Notes under the pieces: generated by a model
Seen by the model: only the letters and a program-made list of their open reading frames with translations
The model's database searches: none
Told to the model about the DNA's origin: nothing
Shown here: piece after piece, positions 45,555 through 54,700 of the stretch
How positions within the stretch are numbered: position 1 is the first letter of the stretch
Layout: each line of letters opens with the position of its first letter
Made by a program: the position numbers and the translations under genes
Source: Alkalihalobacillus sp. AL-G
Lineage (GTDB): Bacteria; Bacillota; Bacilli; Bacillales; Fictibacillaceae
Length of the DNA: 64,000 bases
Reading direction: 5' to 3'
Assembly (NCBI RefSeq): GCF_030643805.1
Contig: NZ_CP094656.1
Span: 434,001-498,000 of the forward strand

Positions 45555-46097
45555 TTGATAACAATCGAAATTAGTCGACCTGCTTTTGAAGATGTGGAAG
45601 AACTGAACCGATTTTTCCGGTTGGTTGTAGTCGATACGTTTGCACAGGAAGGGCTATCCAACTTGGTAGAGGATATCGAGGATGAAATTGAAACGAAGAA
45701 AAAGTACTTGAAAATGGACCTGAACAGCAACGGTGATGAACGGTATTTTCTCATTGCTAAAGAGGCTGGGGGAATAGTCGGTTGCATCGAATATGGTACT
45801 GCCAATGAACTGATACTCAGCAATACCAACGGGAAATTCGAGGATATCCCAGAAGTGGGAACCGTCTTTGTCCATCCGGAATATCGCAGGCAAGGTATTG
45901 CAAACAAGATTCTCCACGCAATGTACAACATGCTACATGAAAAAGGAATAGAAGAGTTTTGTCTCGACAGTGGGTATACGATTGCGCAACAGGTATGGAA
46001 AAAGAAATTTGACGAACCCGATTACCTCCTAAAAGACTATTGGGGTGAAGGGCTCGACCATATGATTTGGAAAATACCGATCAGACCAGACCTATAA
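45555..46097 (+). CDS. GNAT family N-acetyltransferase
   Basis: This 180-residue enzyme transfers acetyl from acetyl-CoA to an unknown amine. The CoA loop region is VGTVFVHPEYRRQGIANKIL (about 98-117), with R/Q-x-x-G-I. The preceding strands ERYFLIAKEAGGIVGCIEYG fit the fold. It starts with TTG, nine bases after GGGGGAG. The end is close to a bidirectional terminator. Confidence 0.85.
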   Translation: MITIEISRPAFEDVEELNRFFRLVVVDTFAQEGLSNLVEDIEDEIETKKKYLKMDLNSNGDERYFLIAKEAGGIVGCIEYGTANELILSNTNGKFEDIPEVGTVFVHPEYRRQGIANKILHAMYNMLHEKGIEEFCLDSGYTIAQQVWKKKFDEPDYLLKDYWGEGLDHMIWKIPIRPDL

Positions 46098-46206
46098 ATA
46101 CCCAAAACGGGTCAAATCATCCCTTTATCAACTAATTTCTGATCATTATTGAGTTCGAGAAAGGACATACTGACAGCCTATATTCGTAATAAAACACTAA
46201 AAAAGG

Positions 46207-46247
46207 AGACGGTTCTTGTGCTTTATAAGCATGAGAACCGTCTTTTT
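46207..46247. terminator. Bidirectional terminator
   Basis: AGACGGTTCT pairs with AGAACCGTCT around a 17-base loop and is followed by TTTTT; the reverse strand has AAAA before the stem. It lies between the convergent GNAT and DUF4317 genes. Confidence 0.8.
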
Positions 46248-46250
46248 ATG

Positions 46251-47417
46251 TTATTCGCCAAACGCTTCTGGAAGCAACTTGAAACCGTCAATCTCAGCAT
46301 CCTCTTCCACTTCAATCATAATGCAGCGTTTCCCCTTATAATTGACTTGCCTGACGTATTCCAGGTCCTGTGGGCTGATGGAGACGTTCGCGATCTTCGT
46401 ATTGATTTTGATTGATTTTGATTTGTATTTGGGCACAATACTGCTTGCTTTCAATTCATAGGATTCGTCATCGGTAATTCTTTGGAAAGCGGCTTTTACT
46501 TTTTCGGAATCGACTTTTTCACCGCTTTGATTCAAAACACGCTCTACGTTTTTGTAATCGAGCTTCGGTTCTTCTTCCTCTTCGTTTTCTTCGACGACAT
46601 GATTGATTTCTCTATAAACGTTAGCGAGAGTGGAGGGGGTGAGCTGGTCTCCTATGACATCCTTGATCACTTCCTCAAACACCGCTTTATCCTCTTTTGC
46701 GGTGATCGTATGTTCACCATTTAATACTTCTTCTATAAATCTGGGATCAGGTTCATTCGCTTTGCCTGCAGCGTATAAAACATGGTTCACATCCGATGCC
46801 TGATTGGTGAAACACGGGAAAAGAAATCCTGTCATCGGGGCGTCGAGGTCAATGACCGAATCTACATCGATATTGTATTTGAACTCCTTCTCAATATAGT
46901 CAAACACCAACTCTTTTTTCGACTCCTGCGTTTTGTTGATACTGCATAGAATGAAGGGATGAGAATAAACGGCGTCCCGTTCACTTTCCTCCGCTTCCTC
47001 ATTACGCCGTTTCATCGGCTTCAAATACTCGGCTCGAATGAAGGTGATGACCACATCCTTTTCATATGGATGGTCTTTGATCATTTTTTCAGTCATGCGC
47101 AGCATTTCTTCCTTCCAGTCCTCGACTTGGCTGCTTAGTAATCCTTTATGTAGAATGAGCTGACTTTGATTGTCGGCCTCACGCTTGAATTTCAGTTCAA
47201 ATAACTTTTCATTTAGCTGTCCTGTCAGCAGCTTCTTGAAATTATTGATAAAAAGCTCCTGCTGATCCTTGTCAAGCATTTCGAACGGCTGGCTTTGATG
47301 ATGATAAATGTCTGTCGTTTCTTTCATGATATATACGTTAAAAATATCAGAGATCTTCAATAAATCATTATCCACTTTCAATTGTCTGCGGATACCCGCT
47401 ATGTCCTTTTTGTTCAT
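46251..47417 (-). CDS. DUF4317 family protein
   Basis: This 388-residue soluble, acidic protein opens MNKKDIAGIRRQLKVDNDLL and continues with ISDIFNVYIMKETTDIYHHQ, characteristic of DUF4317, whose role is unknown. It has a run of Glu (EENEEEEEPK) at about 305. AGGAG lies ten bases before the ATG at 47417; the ORF reaches eight codons further to an ATG without a ribosome binding site. It is a single gene, convergent with the GNAT gene. Confidence 0.82.
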   Translation of the reverse strand: MNKKDIAGIRRQLKVDNDLLKISDIFNVYIMKETTDIYHHQSQPFEMLDKDQQELFINNFKKLLTGQLNEKLFELKFKREADNQSQLILHKGLLSSQVEDWKEEMLRMTEKMIKDHPYEKDVVITFIRAEYLKPMKRRNEEAEESERDAVYSHPFILCSINKTQESKKELVFDYIEKEFKYNIDVDSVIDLDAPMTGFLFPCFTNQASDVNHVLYAAGKANEPDPRFIEEVLNGEHTITAKEDKAVFEEVIKDVIGDQLTPSTLANVYREINHVVEENEEEEEPKLDYKNVERVLNQSGEKVDSEKVKAAFQRITDDESYELKASSIVPKYKSKSIKINTKIANVSISPQDLEYVRQVNYKGKRCIMIEVEEDAEIDGFKLLPEAFGE

Positions 47418-47540
47418 CGATCGTACACTCCTATGCTGCATAAATTGTGGGTTTCATAAAAAACGATTCTTCTATTCTAACATAGGAAATATGGAGATAT
47501 GCAGTTGTCAAAATCTATGTGATCCACTTAACCAATTTAT

Positions 47541-48407
47541 CTAATAATTACATCTGATCCAGTGAATAAAGTCCTGGAAGACCTTATCATCCTTCTTGTA
47601 ATGTGGATAGACGACTACAGTGGGACGTAGTAAACGCCCTTCTGCAACATCTAATACTGCAAGGCTGCCGCATAATTTCTCATGTAAAATCGTACGTTCC
47701 GGCAGCATTGAAATCCCAAGGTTCTCTTTTACCATTTCTTTAACGGCACTAAGGCTATCCAATTCCATGATTACATTTGGAAAAACACCTTGCTTGGCTA
47801 AATAAAGGTCAATTTGTTTTCTGAAAGGGGCTGAATCATTTCCGAAAGTAATGACCTCTTGGGAACCCCAATGTTTAAATCCGGGAAACCCATTTGTCCA
47901 CTCGTGGTCACGTGAAGTCACCAAAACAATGCGGTCTTCCGGCAAAAACTCTTGATGTAAATCCGGGTGATACACCTCTCCACCCAAAAAAGCAATATCG
48001 GCGGATCCAGATAAAATGGCTGTCACACATTCGTTGAACGATGTAGAACGGGCATAGCATTTAAAATGCGGATTGAATTTTCGATATTGGCTGATCAACC
48101 GTGGTAATTCATAGGCGGCAAGGGCCTTTCCGGCTACCATCGTCAGCGTTTGTTCTTTTTCTTTTAAATTCTTGTAAGCTTTTATTTTCTCAACAACGTC
48201 TATAGCGATCGGTAATAGGCGTTTACCTTCAGCGGTCAAAGTTACTCCCACTGATGCTCTAGTAAATAGAGGACTGCCAACGGATTTTTCTAGTTGTTTC
48301 AAACGGTTGGTTGCTGTGGACTGAGCTAAAAACATAGCGTTTGCAGCTTTATTAATCGACCCATGGCGGGCAATTTGTAAAAATAATTTCAAGCTTTCAA
48401 TATCCAT
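47541..48407 (-). CDS. LysR-family transcriptional regulator
   Basis: This 288-residue regulator opens MDIESLKLFLQIARHGSINK with the winged helix-turn-helix AANAMFLAQSTATNRLKQLE, then a type 2 periplasmic-binding-like effector domain (about 90-288). GAGGAGG precedes the ATG. It is divergent from a LysE-family exporter and a palindrome lies between them, so it probably controls export of a small solute such as an amino acid. Confidence 0.93.
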   Translation of the reverse strand: MDIESLKLFLQIARHGSINKAANAMFLAQSTATNRLKQLEKSVGSPLFTRASVGVTLTAEGKRLLPIAIDVVEKIKAYKNLKEKEQTLTMVAGKALAAYELPRLISQYRKFNPHFKCYARSTSFNECVTAILSGSADIAFLGGEVYHPDLHQEFLPEDRIVLVTSRDHEWTNGFPGFKHWGSQEVITFGNDSAPFRKQIDLYLAKQGVFPNVIMELDSLSAVKEMVKENLGISMLPERTILHEKLCGSLAVLDVAEGRLLRPTVVVYPHYKKDDKVFQDFIHWIRCNY

Positions 48408-48439
48408 CGAACGACCTCCTCTTCGTTATCCATAAACCT

Positions 48440-48453
48440 GATAACAAGTTATC
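48440..48453. promoter_or_regulatory. LysR-type operator
   Basis: GATAAC-AA-GTTATC is a perfect palindrome in the divergent region. A related half-site, ATAACAAGAT, lies at about 48462-48471. LysR regulators bind T-N11-A palindromes of this form. Confidence 0.55.
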
Positions 48454-48549
48454 TATATTCTATAACAAGATCTTTCCGATTTGAAATAAACTTGAGTGGA
48501 TGTATGAACGATTCATGGTGCAAGGATTACAATTGGGGAGATGACCATA

Positions 48550-49164
48550 ATGGACTATTTGAAGATACTTGGTGTGATTGTATTGATCCATATCCTTACA
48601 ATGAGTATACCTGGAATCAATTTTGTCGCAGTCACACAAACCTCGATCCGGTTATCTAAAAGTAAGGGGATCGCAACAGCTTTAGGAATCGCAACTGGGG
48701 CACTGATCTGGTCAAGTTCCGCGGCATTCGGCGTAGGCTTTCTATTTGAAAAATATGAATGGACGTATAATGCCTTAAAATGGTTGGGAGGGGCGTATAT
48801 CATCTATATTGGGGTTAAATTCTGGCTGAGCAAAGAACATCAGCTCAAAACCATCGATCAAACGATCCGATCGACAAGCTATTTCCGCTCCTTCCTATTC
48901 GGCTTGATAACCAATCTATCAAACCCGAAATCTGTTCTCTTTTTTGGAAGTATTTTCACAACTGTATTGCACCCTGGACTTCCACAATGGATGCGTACAG
49001 CAGCAGTCATTGTTATATTCCTAAATGTTGTTTGGTGGCATACAGCACTCGCTTTACTATTTTCAAGAAAGGTCATACAGAAAGCTTATATACGAAACAA
49101 AATGTTGATGAACAGATTAGCAGGTTCTTTGTTCATTATTTTCGGCATACAGCTTTTTTTATGA
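48550..49164 (+). CDS. LysE-family translocator (RhtB-type exporter)
   Basis: This 204-residue inner-membrane exporter has about six helices. The N-terminal MSIPGINFVAVTQTSIRLSK and GIATALGIATGALIWSSSAA, and later LTNLSNPKSVLFFGSIFTT (the conserved N-P-K segment), are typical of RhtB/LysE proteins. The ATG at 48550 is preferred over 48541, which directly abuts GGGGAG. The divergent LysR regulator probably controls it. The substrate may be an amino acid. Confidence 0.9.
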   Translation: MDYLKILGVIVLIHILTMSIPGINFVAVTQTSIRLSKSKGIATALGIATGALIWSSSAAFGVGFLFEKYEWTYNALKWLGGAYIIYIGVKFWLSKEHQLKTIDQTIRSTSYFRSFLFGLITNLSNPKSVLFFGSIFTTVLHPGLPQWMRTAAVIVIFLNVVWWHTALALLFSRKVIQKAYIRNKMLMNRLAGSLFIIFGIQLFL

Positions 49165-49434
49165 ACAGGTACGGTCATTTATTTTGGAAAAGATCCAATT
49201 CCGGTTTTGCCCCATCCCTCCATACATAGCGAAAATGTTACCTCGCTAAACAAGCAATGGGCAGGAGGGATTCATAAGATCCGGCTTTCCTTTTCTTATA
49301 TTCGAGGGGCAGAATTAAAATGTCACTCGCCCCAATTTTTCCGGGATCGACTTTTTCCAATTGATTCTAAGAAAAATTAAATAAGGTGGTCTCGTATAAA
49401 TAATACGTATGACGTATAATGGAAATATCATCCT

Positions 49435-49464
49435 AAACAGCTCTTCAAGGGCTGTTTGTTTTTT
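49435..49464 (+). terminator. Terminator or attenuator hairpin
   Basis: AAACAGC pairs with GCTGTTT with GG/CT positions inside, followed by GTTTTTT. No gene ends just before it, so it may attenuate the exporter operon 50 bases downstream. Confidence 0.6.
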
Positions 49465-49488
49465 GAACAAATTTACATAAAAAATTAG

Positions 49489-49500
49489 CTGAACGGTCAG
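49489..49500. promoter_or_regulatory. TetR-like palindrome CTGAACGGTCAG
   Basis: CTGA-ACGG-TCAG resembles operators of small TetR regulators of drug exporters. It lies immediately upstream of the AGGAGG of the first exporter gene. No TetR gene is in the neighbourhood. Confidence 0.4.
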
Positions 49501-49513
49501 TAGGAGGCTGGGT

Positions 49514-50440
49514 ATGCAAAATGAAACAATGGTAGATGTAAAAAGTCTTGTGAAACGCTATGGCTCCTTTATTGCGGTCAATGGAGTCGAATTTCAAGTG
49601 GAAAAAGGAGAGGTCTTCGGACTGCTTGGACCGAATGGGGCTGGAAAGACGACAACCATTGAAATGCTGGTCGGTCTCCGTAAGCCTGATGATGGTACGG
49701 CAACACTGGCAGGCTTTGATGTACGAAAAGAAGTGAATAAGGTCAAAGAGGTCATTGGCGTCCAGCTCCAGTCCACCTCCTTATTCGAATTATTGAAGGT
49801 AGAAGAGATCCTTCACCTTTATGCGAGTTTTTACCCGAATAATGTCAATATCCCACAATTAATTGACGACATGCTTTTAACGGAAAAACGGTATGACAGA
49901 ATCAAAGAACTATCCGGCGGACAAAAGCAACGGTTAGCGATTGCGTTAGCACTTATCCATGATCCAAACATCGTGTTTCTTGATGAACCGACGACTGGAC
50001 TCGATCCGCAGGCAAGACGAACGTTATGGGACATTGTTTTGCGTTTAAAAGAGAGAGGGAAAACGGTTATCCTCTCCACTCATTATATGGATGAAGCCCA
50101 TGTTCTCTGTGATCGCATCGGCATTATGGATCAGGGAGAACTGATCGCGCTTGACACGCCAACCAATCTCGTAAAAAGATTGCAGTCGACAAGTACCGTA
50201 GAATTCCGCCTGACCAACCCTCCTGAAAAAGAATGGTTCATGAAAATGGACGGGGTAGAAGAAGTGTCCATTAAGGATACCTTCTTGCAGCTTTATACGG
50301 ACGACCTTCAGCTCGCATTAACTTCCCTGATCCAAGTTTCTACAGAACACAATCTGAACATCGAGGACTTACAAACACGTACCGCGACATTAGAAGATGT
50401 CTTCATACATATGACAGGAAGGAGTCTAAGAGAATCATGA
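49514..50440 (+). CDS. ABC exporter ATP-binding protein
   Basis: This 308-residue ABC ATPase has Walker A GPNGAGKTT (about 40-48), the signature LSGGQKQRLAIALAL, Walker B IVFLDEPTTGLDPQ and the H-loop in LSTHYMDEA. The C-terminal 80 residues are of the DrrA/YfiL-like drug-export type. AGGAGG precedes the ATG. The stop overlaps the permease start by four bases (ATGA). Confidence 0.94.
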   Translation: MQNETMVDVKSLVKRYGSFIAVNGVEFQVEKGEVFGLLGPNGAGKTTTIEMLVGLRKPDDGTATLAGFDVRKEVNKVKEVIGVQLQSTSLFELLKVEEILHLYASFYPNNVNIPQLIDDMLLTEKRYDRIKELSGGQKQRLAIALALIHDPNIVFLDEPTTGLDPQARRTLWDIVLRLKERGKTVILSTHYMDEAHVLCDRIGIMDQGELIALDTPTNLVKRLQSTSTVEFRLTNPPEKEWFMKMDGVEEVSIKDTFLQLYTDDLQLALTSLIQVSTEHNLNIEDLQTRTATLEDVFIHMTGRSLRES

Positions 50441-51528
50441 GAGCATATTGGCAGTTAACCTTAGCACAACTACGTATTTTTGCCCGTAATAAGCAAGTCT
50501 TGTTCTTCACGTTACTCTTTCCGCTCATTCTAATGCTCGCCCTCGGGTCATTTGTAGGCGGCGGCAATGCGCTGTCTATAACCGTAGGAATGGTCGACCT
50601 TGATCAGACGGATGCATCAAAGGACTTACAAGAGTTGTTTAACAAGAACGAAGGTATCGAGACAGAGTCCTATGAAAAGATCAAAACCGGTAAAAAAGGC
50701 GTCGAAAATGGAGATGTCCAGCTTCTCATTGAAATCCCAAAAGGATACGGTGCTAGTTTGAAGGATCAAAATCAAGCCTTCTCGCTCCCTGTTTATTATA
50801 ATGAGAAAAACTTATCCGCCTCCGAGCTAGGACTAACGGTGGTGAACGGGATCATCGACCAATACAGTAAACAGCTTGTCGACTATAAGCCTCTTGTGAC
50901 CATCGAAAGGGTTGGAATTGAAGCACTAAACCTTCGCTATATTGATTTTCTCGTACCAGGGATTGTTGCGATGATGATCATGAGTAACAACATGAATGGA
51001 GTCGCCGGCCAAATTTCAGCCTGGCGTGAAAGGGGCATCCTCCGTAGAATGCAGGGGACAAGATTGAAAGCTTCCACCTTTATCGCTGCACAAATCACAG
51101 CGCGTTTACTCCTTAATGGAACGCAAGCATTGTTGGTTGTATTGATTGCAGACCTCATCTTTAACATCAATGTAGCCGGTTCATGGCTCGCAATGATCTT
51201 TTTCATCGTTTTAGGAACACTGGCCTTTATGTCCATCGGCTTCATTATTGCTGGTATCGCGAAAAACCCAGAAAGTGCGGGGCCGATTGCTGGATTTGCT
51301 TCTTTTCCCTTACTGTTCCTTGGTGGCGTATTTTTCCCAGTTAGCAATATGCCAGATTGGATCCAGCCGGTCGTCAAAGCCCTGCCGATCGCACCTCTAA
51401 CCTCAGCATTGAGAGAAACCATGAACATCGGAACACCAATCCTCCAGCTAGAAACAGAAACACTGATCCTAGGCGCCTGGCTAATAGGAGGATTCACACT
51501 CGCCAGCTATGTGTTTAAGTGGGAATAA
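50437..51528 (+). CDS. ABC-2 exporter permease
   Basis: This 363-residue membrane protein has one helix near the N-terminus (about 19-40), a large outside domain (about 42-165), and five helices in the C-terminal half including FLVPGIVAMMIMSNNMNGVA and FPLLFLGGVFFPVSNMPDWI. This is the YfiM/DrrB-like ABC-2 layout. It forms an exporter with the upstream ATPase. The substrate is unknown. Confidence 0.92.
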   Translation: MRAYWQLTLAQLRIFARNKQVLFFTLLFPLILMLALGSFVGGGNALSITVGMVDLDQTDASKDLQELFNKNEGIETESYEKIKTGKKGVENGDVQLLIEIPKGYGASLKDQNQAFSLPVYYNEKNLSASELGLTVVNGIIDQYSKQLVDYKPLVTIERVGIEALNLRYIDFLVPGIVAMMIMSNNMNGVAGQISAWRERGILRRMQGTRLKASTFIAAQITARLLLNGTQALLVVLIADLIFNINVAGSWLAMIFFIVLGTLAFMSIGFIIAGIAKNPESAGPIAGFASFPLLFLGGVFFPVSNMPDWIQPVVKALPIAPLTSALRETMNIGTPILQLETETLILGAWLIGGFTLASYVFKWE

Positions 51529-51760
51529 AGGCAAAAACGAATAAAATACCAGACCCCAACGAAACAACAAACAGGAGATCACTTTGGTTTAAAGTTGGTT
51601 AAGTTTTAAAAAATTAGTTTTGAAAGCATATTGCTAGTCTACTTTGCAATGGCATATATTAATACTTCGACTTTTCTTTAGCTGCGTAAGATGCTTCTTT
51701 TCCTGGTGATTAATCTTCATAGATTGTGGCAAGTATGTATATAATATAGAGCATTTTGAG

Positions 51761-51792
51761 AAAGAAAAGAGCCCTTCAAATGTTAGGGCTCT
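51761..51792 (-). terminator. Terminator of the large helicase gene
   Basis: On the minus strand AGAGCCCT pairs with AGGGCTCT around nine bases, followed by TTTTCTTT. It lies eight bases after the stop codon at 51800. Confidence 0.85.
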
Positions 51793-51799
51793 ATGTGAA

Positions 51800-54700
51800 T
51801 TACTCACCTATATACGCTATATTTCCCTCAGTATCCTCTTTAATTAAGCTTTTATTTGTATTTAAATCAATTGCTTCCTGTACATATATTTCAGTGTTTG
51901 AGCTGGTACGATTGTAACCAAGCTGTTTTGAAATTTCTCGTACGATATCGGCTTTTGGCAAACGAAGTGCTGTCTTCATAATTTGAATGATCCCATTTGA
52001 ATATTCAATCTTACTAATGTCCTGTAAACTCCTACGGTAACGATTCTTTATTCGGAAGTCCCTGTAGGAGTTGAACTGTTCTTCATTATTCCAAAGAAAG
52101 CTCCCTTTGTCTTCAATGGTCTCATAAACCGTCATTCCAGTTAAAACATCCTGTATAACTTTTTCCAGCTTGGCACCGCTTCTGGAGAATCCCCAAGCAT
52201 TAATAATGGCTTTGGTTAGCCTCGAAAAGCTAACAGGTGCTTCATCTGCTATGATTTTTTTGATTTGTTCCTGAATGACTGGCCTCCCTTCATAAGTGTA
52301 AAAATAATCATTAGGAATACTTACTTGTTCTAATACAGCTGGCTCGTAAAAGCATGCTTGCTGTTGTTTGTCATCTACAGGTAACGTGAGGTTACTTATT
52401 TTATCATGTATGGATGGTTTGTCTTTAACAGGTTGAGATTCTGTCTGCTTTTTCATTACTGGACCATGTTTCTCGACTTCTTTTAGTTGGGCTAGTATGT
52501 CTTTAATTTGTTTTTCTTCATTGTGCCACCATTCAACGGACCAAACTTTGAGAATGTGCCACCCTAACCTTTCCAACATAAGTTCTCCCAATTTGTTGCG
52601 ATCACGGGTGGTCGTAAATCCGGCATATCGATGGCCATCTACTTGGATAGCAGCAAGGTACTTCCCACTATCACTTTTATTGATAACAGCTAAATCTACT
52701 TTGAAATCACTGTTACCTACGTTAGTTTCCACTTGATAACCATGTTGTTGTAGAGTCTCCTTCATTTTTGGAATAATTACATTTGAATTTTCCTGCTTGA
52801 TGATTGCCCGGTTTTCAAAATCTCTCGGGACCTTTCCTTTCTTTGCAAATTCCATAAATGCTCTAAGACTATGAACACCTTCAGCCTTGGTTCGTGATAG
52901 GTTTATTTTATCTGGTTCCATGGATGCGAAAATTAACATTTCTTTTTTAGCTCGTGATACTGCAACGTTTAGGCGACGCCAACCTCCAACACGGTTTAAC
53001 GGTCCGAAATTCAGTGAAATTTGTCCCAATTGATCGGGACCATAGCCAACCGTGAATAGAATAATATCCCGTTCGTCCCCTTGTACATTCTCCAAATTTT
53101 TTACAAAGACGGGTTCTTTTACTTCGTCAGTAAAATACTTCTCAAGAGAGGCATCTTGTTTAAGTCGTTCATCAATCAGATCTTCAATTAAGGTTTGTTG
53201 CGGTTGACTGAACGTAACTACCCCAATACTTTCGTGTTGTTTTTCAGGGTTACTTAACCTTGAGAAGATATCATTGACTATCGCTTGGGCCTCAGCTTTG
53301 TTTTGCTTTGTTTTCCCCCGATCGTAAGTCCCCTCAACATTTATAAATGAGACTCTTGAATGTAGGTCATCTATTGATGGGAAGGTGATTAATTTATTTT
53401 CATAAAAGTGATTATTGGAAAAAGATATTAAACTTTCATGTTCACTTCGATAATGCCACCGTAAGTGTTTCTGTGGTAGCTGTATCGATAGGCTATCATC
53501 AAGGACACTCTCAAGATCCTGTAAATCAAAGTTTTCCTCTTCTTGTTTGGTTCCAAAGAAGTTCGTTGGCGGCAACTGTTTAGGATCGCCAACCACTATA
53601 ACATTTTTACCTCTACCCATAGTACCGATGGCCTCACTGGTTGGTAACTGAGATGCTTCATCAAAGATAACCAAATCAAATTTAGGAAACGACGGATCCA
53701 GATATTGTGCAACTGATAATGGACTCATCAGCATACAAGGTTTGATTTTTGGCAGTAGGATCTTTATCCTCTCAAATAACTGACGAATGGCTATGCCTCT
53801 TCCTTTACTTTTGATTGCCTTTGCTAAGATTCCCGGTTCAGAGCTTTGGATCGTATTATTCATTAGATCCGGTACGTGGCTCATTAGTTTAACATATACC
53901 TCGAGCTTGGTGAGTTCACTTAGTTCATCATCAAAAGCATGGAATTTATGAAGTTTACTCTCAAAACTTGCCTTTGAAAACTGAGATAACTCTTCTTTCT
54001 GAGAAATTTCTCCGTCAATTCTCAGGCGGTAAAATCCATATAAATAACAGGTTAGAATTTCATCATGATCCAATTTACCAGACAAATAAGGCTTCGTTAC
54101 ATTAGTAAGTCCCACTTCATCTGCCTTGTTCGTTACGCTGGCCAGTTTACAGTTATCTTTTAGCTCTGGTAATGCGTCAATTAAAAGAGCTGCTTTGTCT
54201 CTACTATAATTAGCCCAATCTGCTTTCTCAGCTTCATACATATTTGGTAAGATTAATTCCTTCTCTACATGTTCCCAGTGATTCATTATGGCTTTATAGC
54301 CTTCTGTAAAAATGTCCATTTGTTGTTTTAGTTCGTTAGTTGAAAAGTCTTGTTTATTCACCTGAATCCTTTGAACTGTATTATTGAGCCACTCTTGCGA
54401 AGGTTGCAAGTTGTTAATAACTTTGCGCACATCAGCCATCCATTGTAAAGCTTCCTCAATAACGTTCCAGTTACTATTCTCTTTATTCCAAAGGTTAGGA
54501 AAGTATTGATTCATTAGATCATCTGACTGTGTGATAAATTGTTTCTGTTCCTTAATACCCTGGATTGTGGTGAGAATGTCCTTCAGTTTATCTGTTTTAA
54601 TTTTATCTTTAGAAACTAAGAATTTCTTAAGTTCTTTCTTTATTTTTCCTTTCTCCAGCTTTTCCTTAAAGAACCAGCTGTTATCAGCTAATCTATAGCT

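Larger units (their letters stand above)
49165..49513. other. Non-coding interval before the ABC exporter operon
   Basis: The 349 bases contain no credible ORF. They hold a terminator-like hairpin at 49435-49464 and a palindrome at 49489. TATAAT-like bases (GTATAAT at about 49414) may belong to a promoter upstream of the hairpin. Confidence 0.45.

Noticed and set aside
46149-46415. An 88-codon plus-strand frame
   Set aside because: It covers the bidirectional terminator and the end of the convergent DUF4317 gene and has no proper ribosome binding site.
49489-49500. A complete TetR-exporter unit
   Set aside because: The operator-like palindrome is present but no TetR gene is adjacent.
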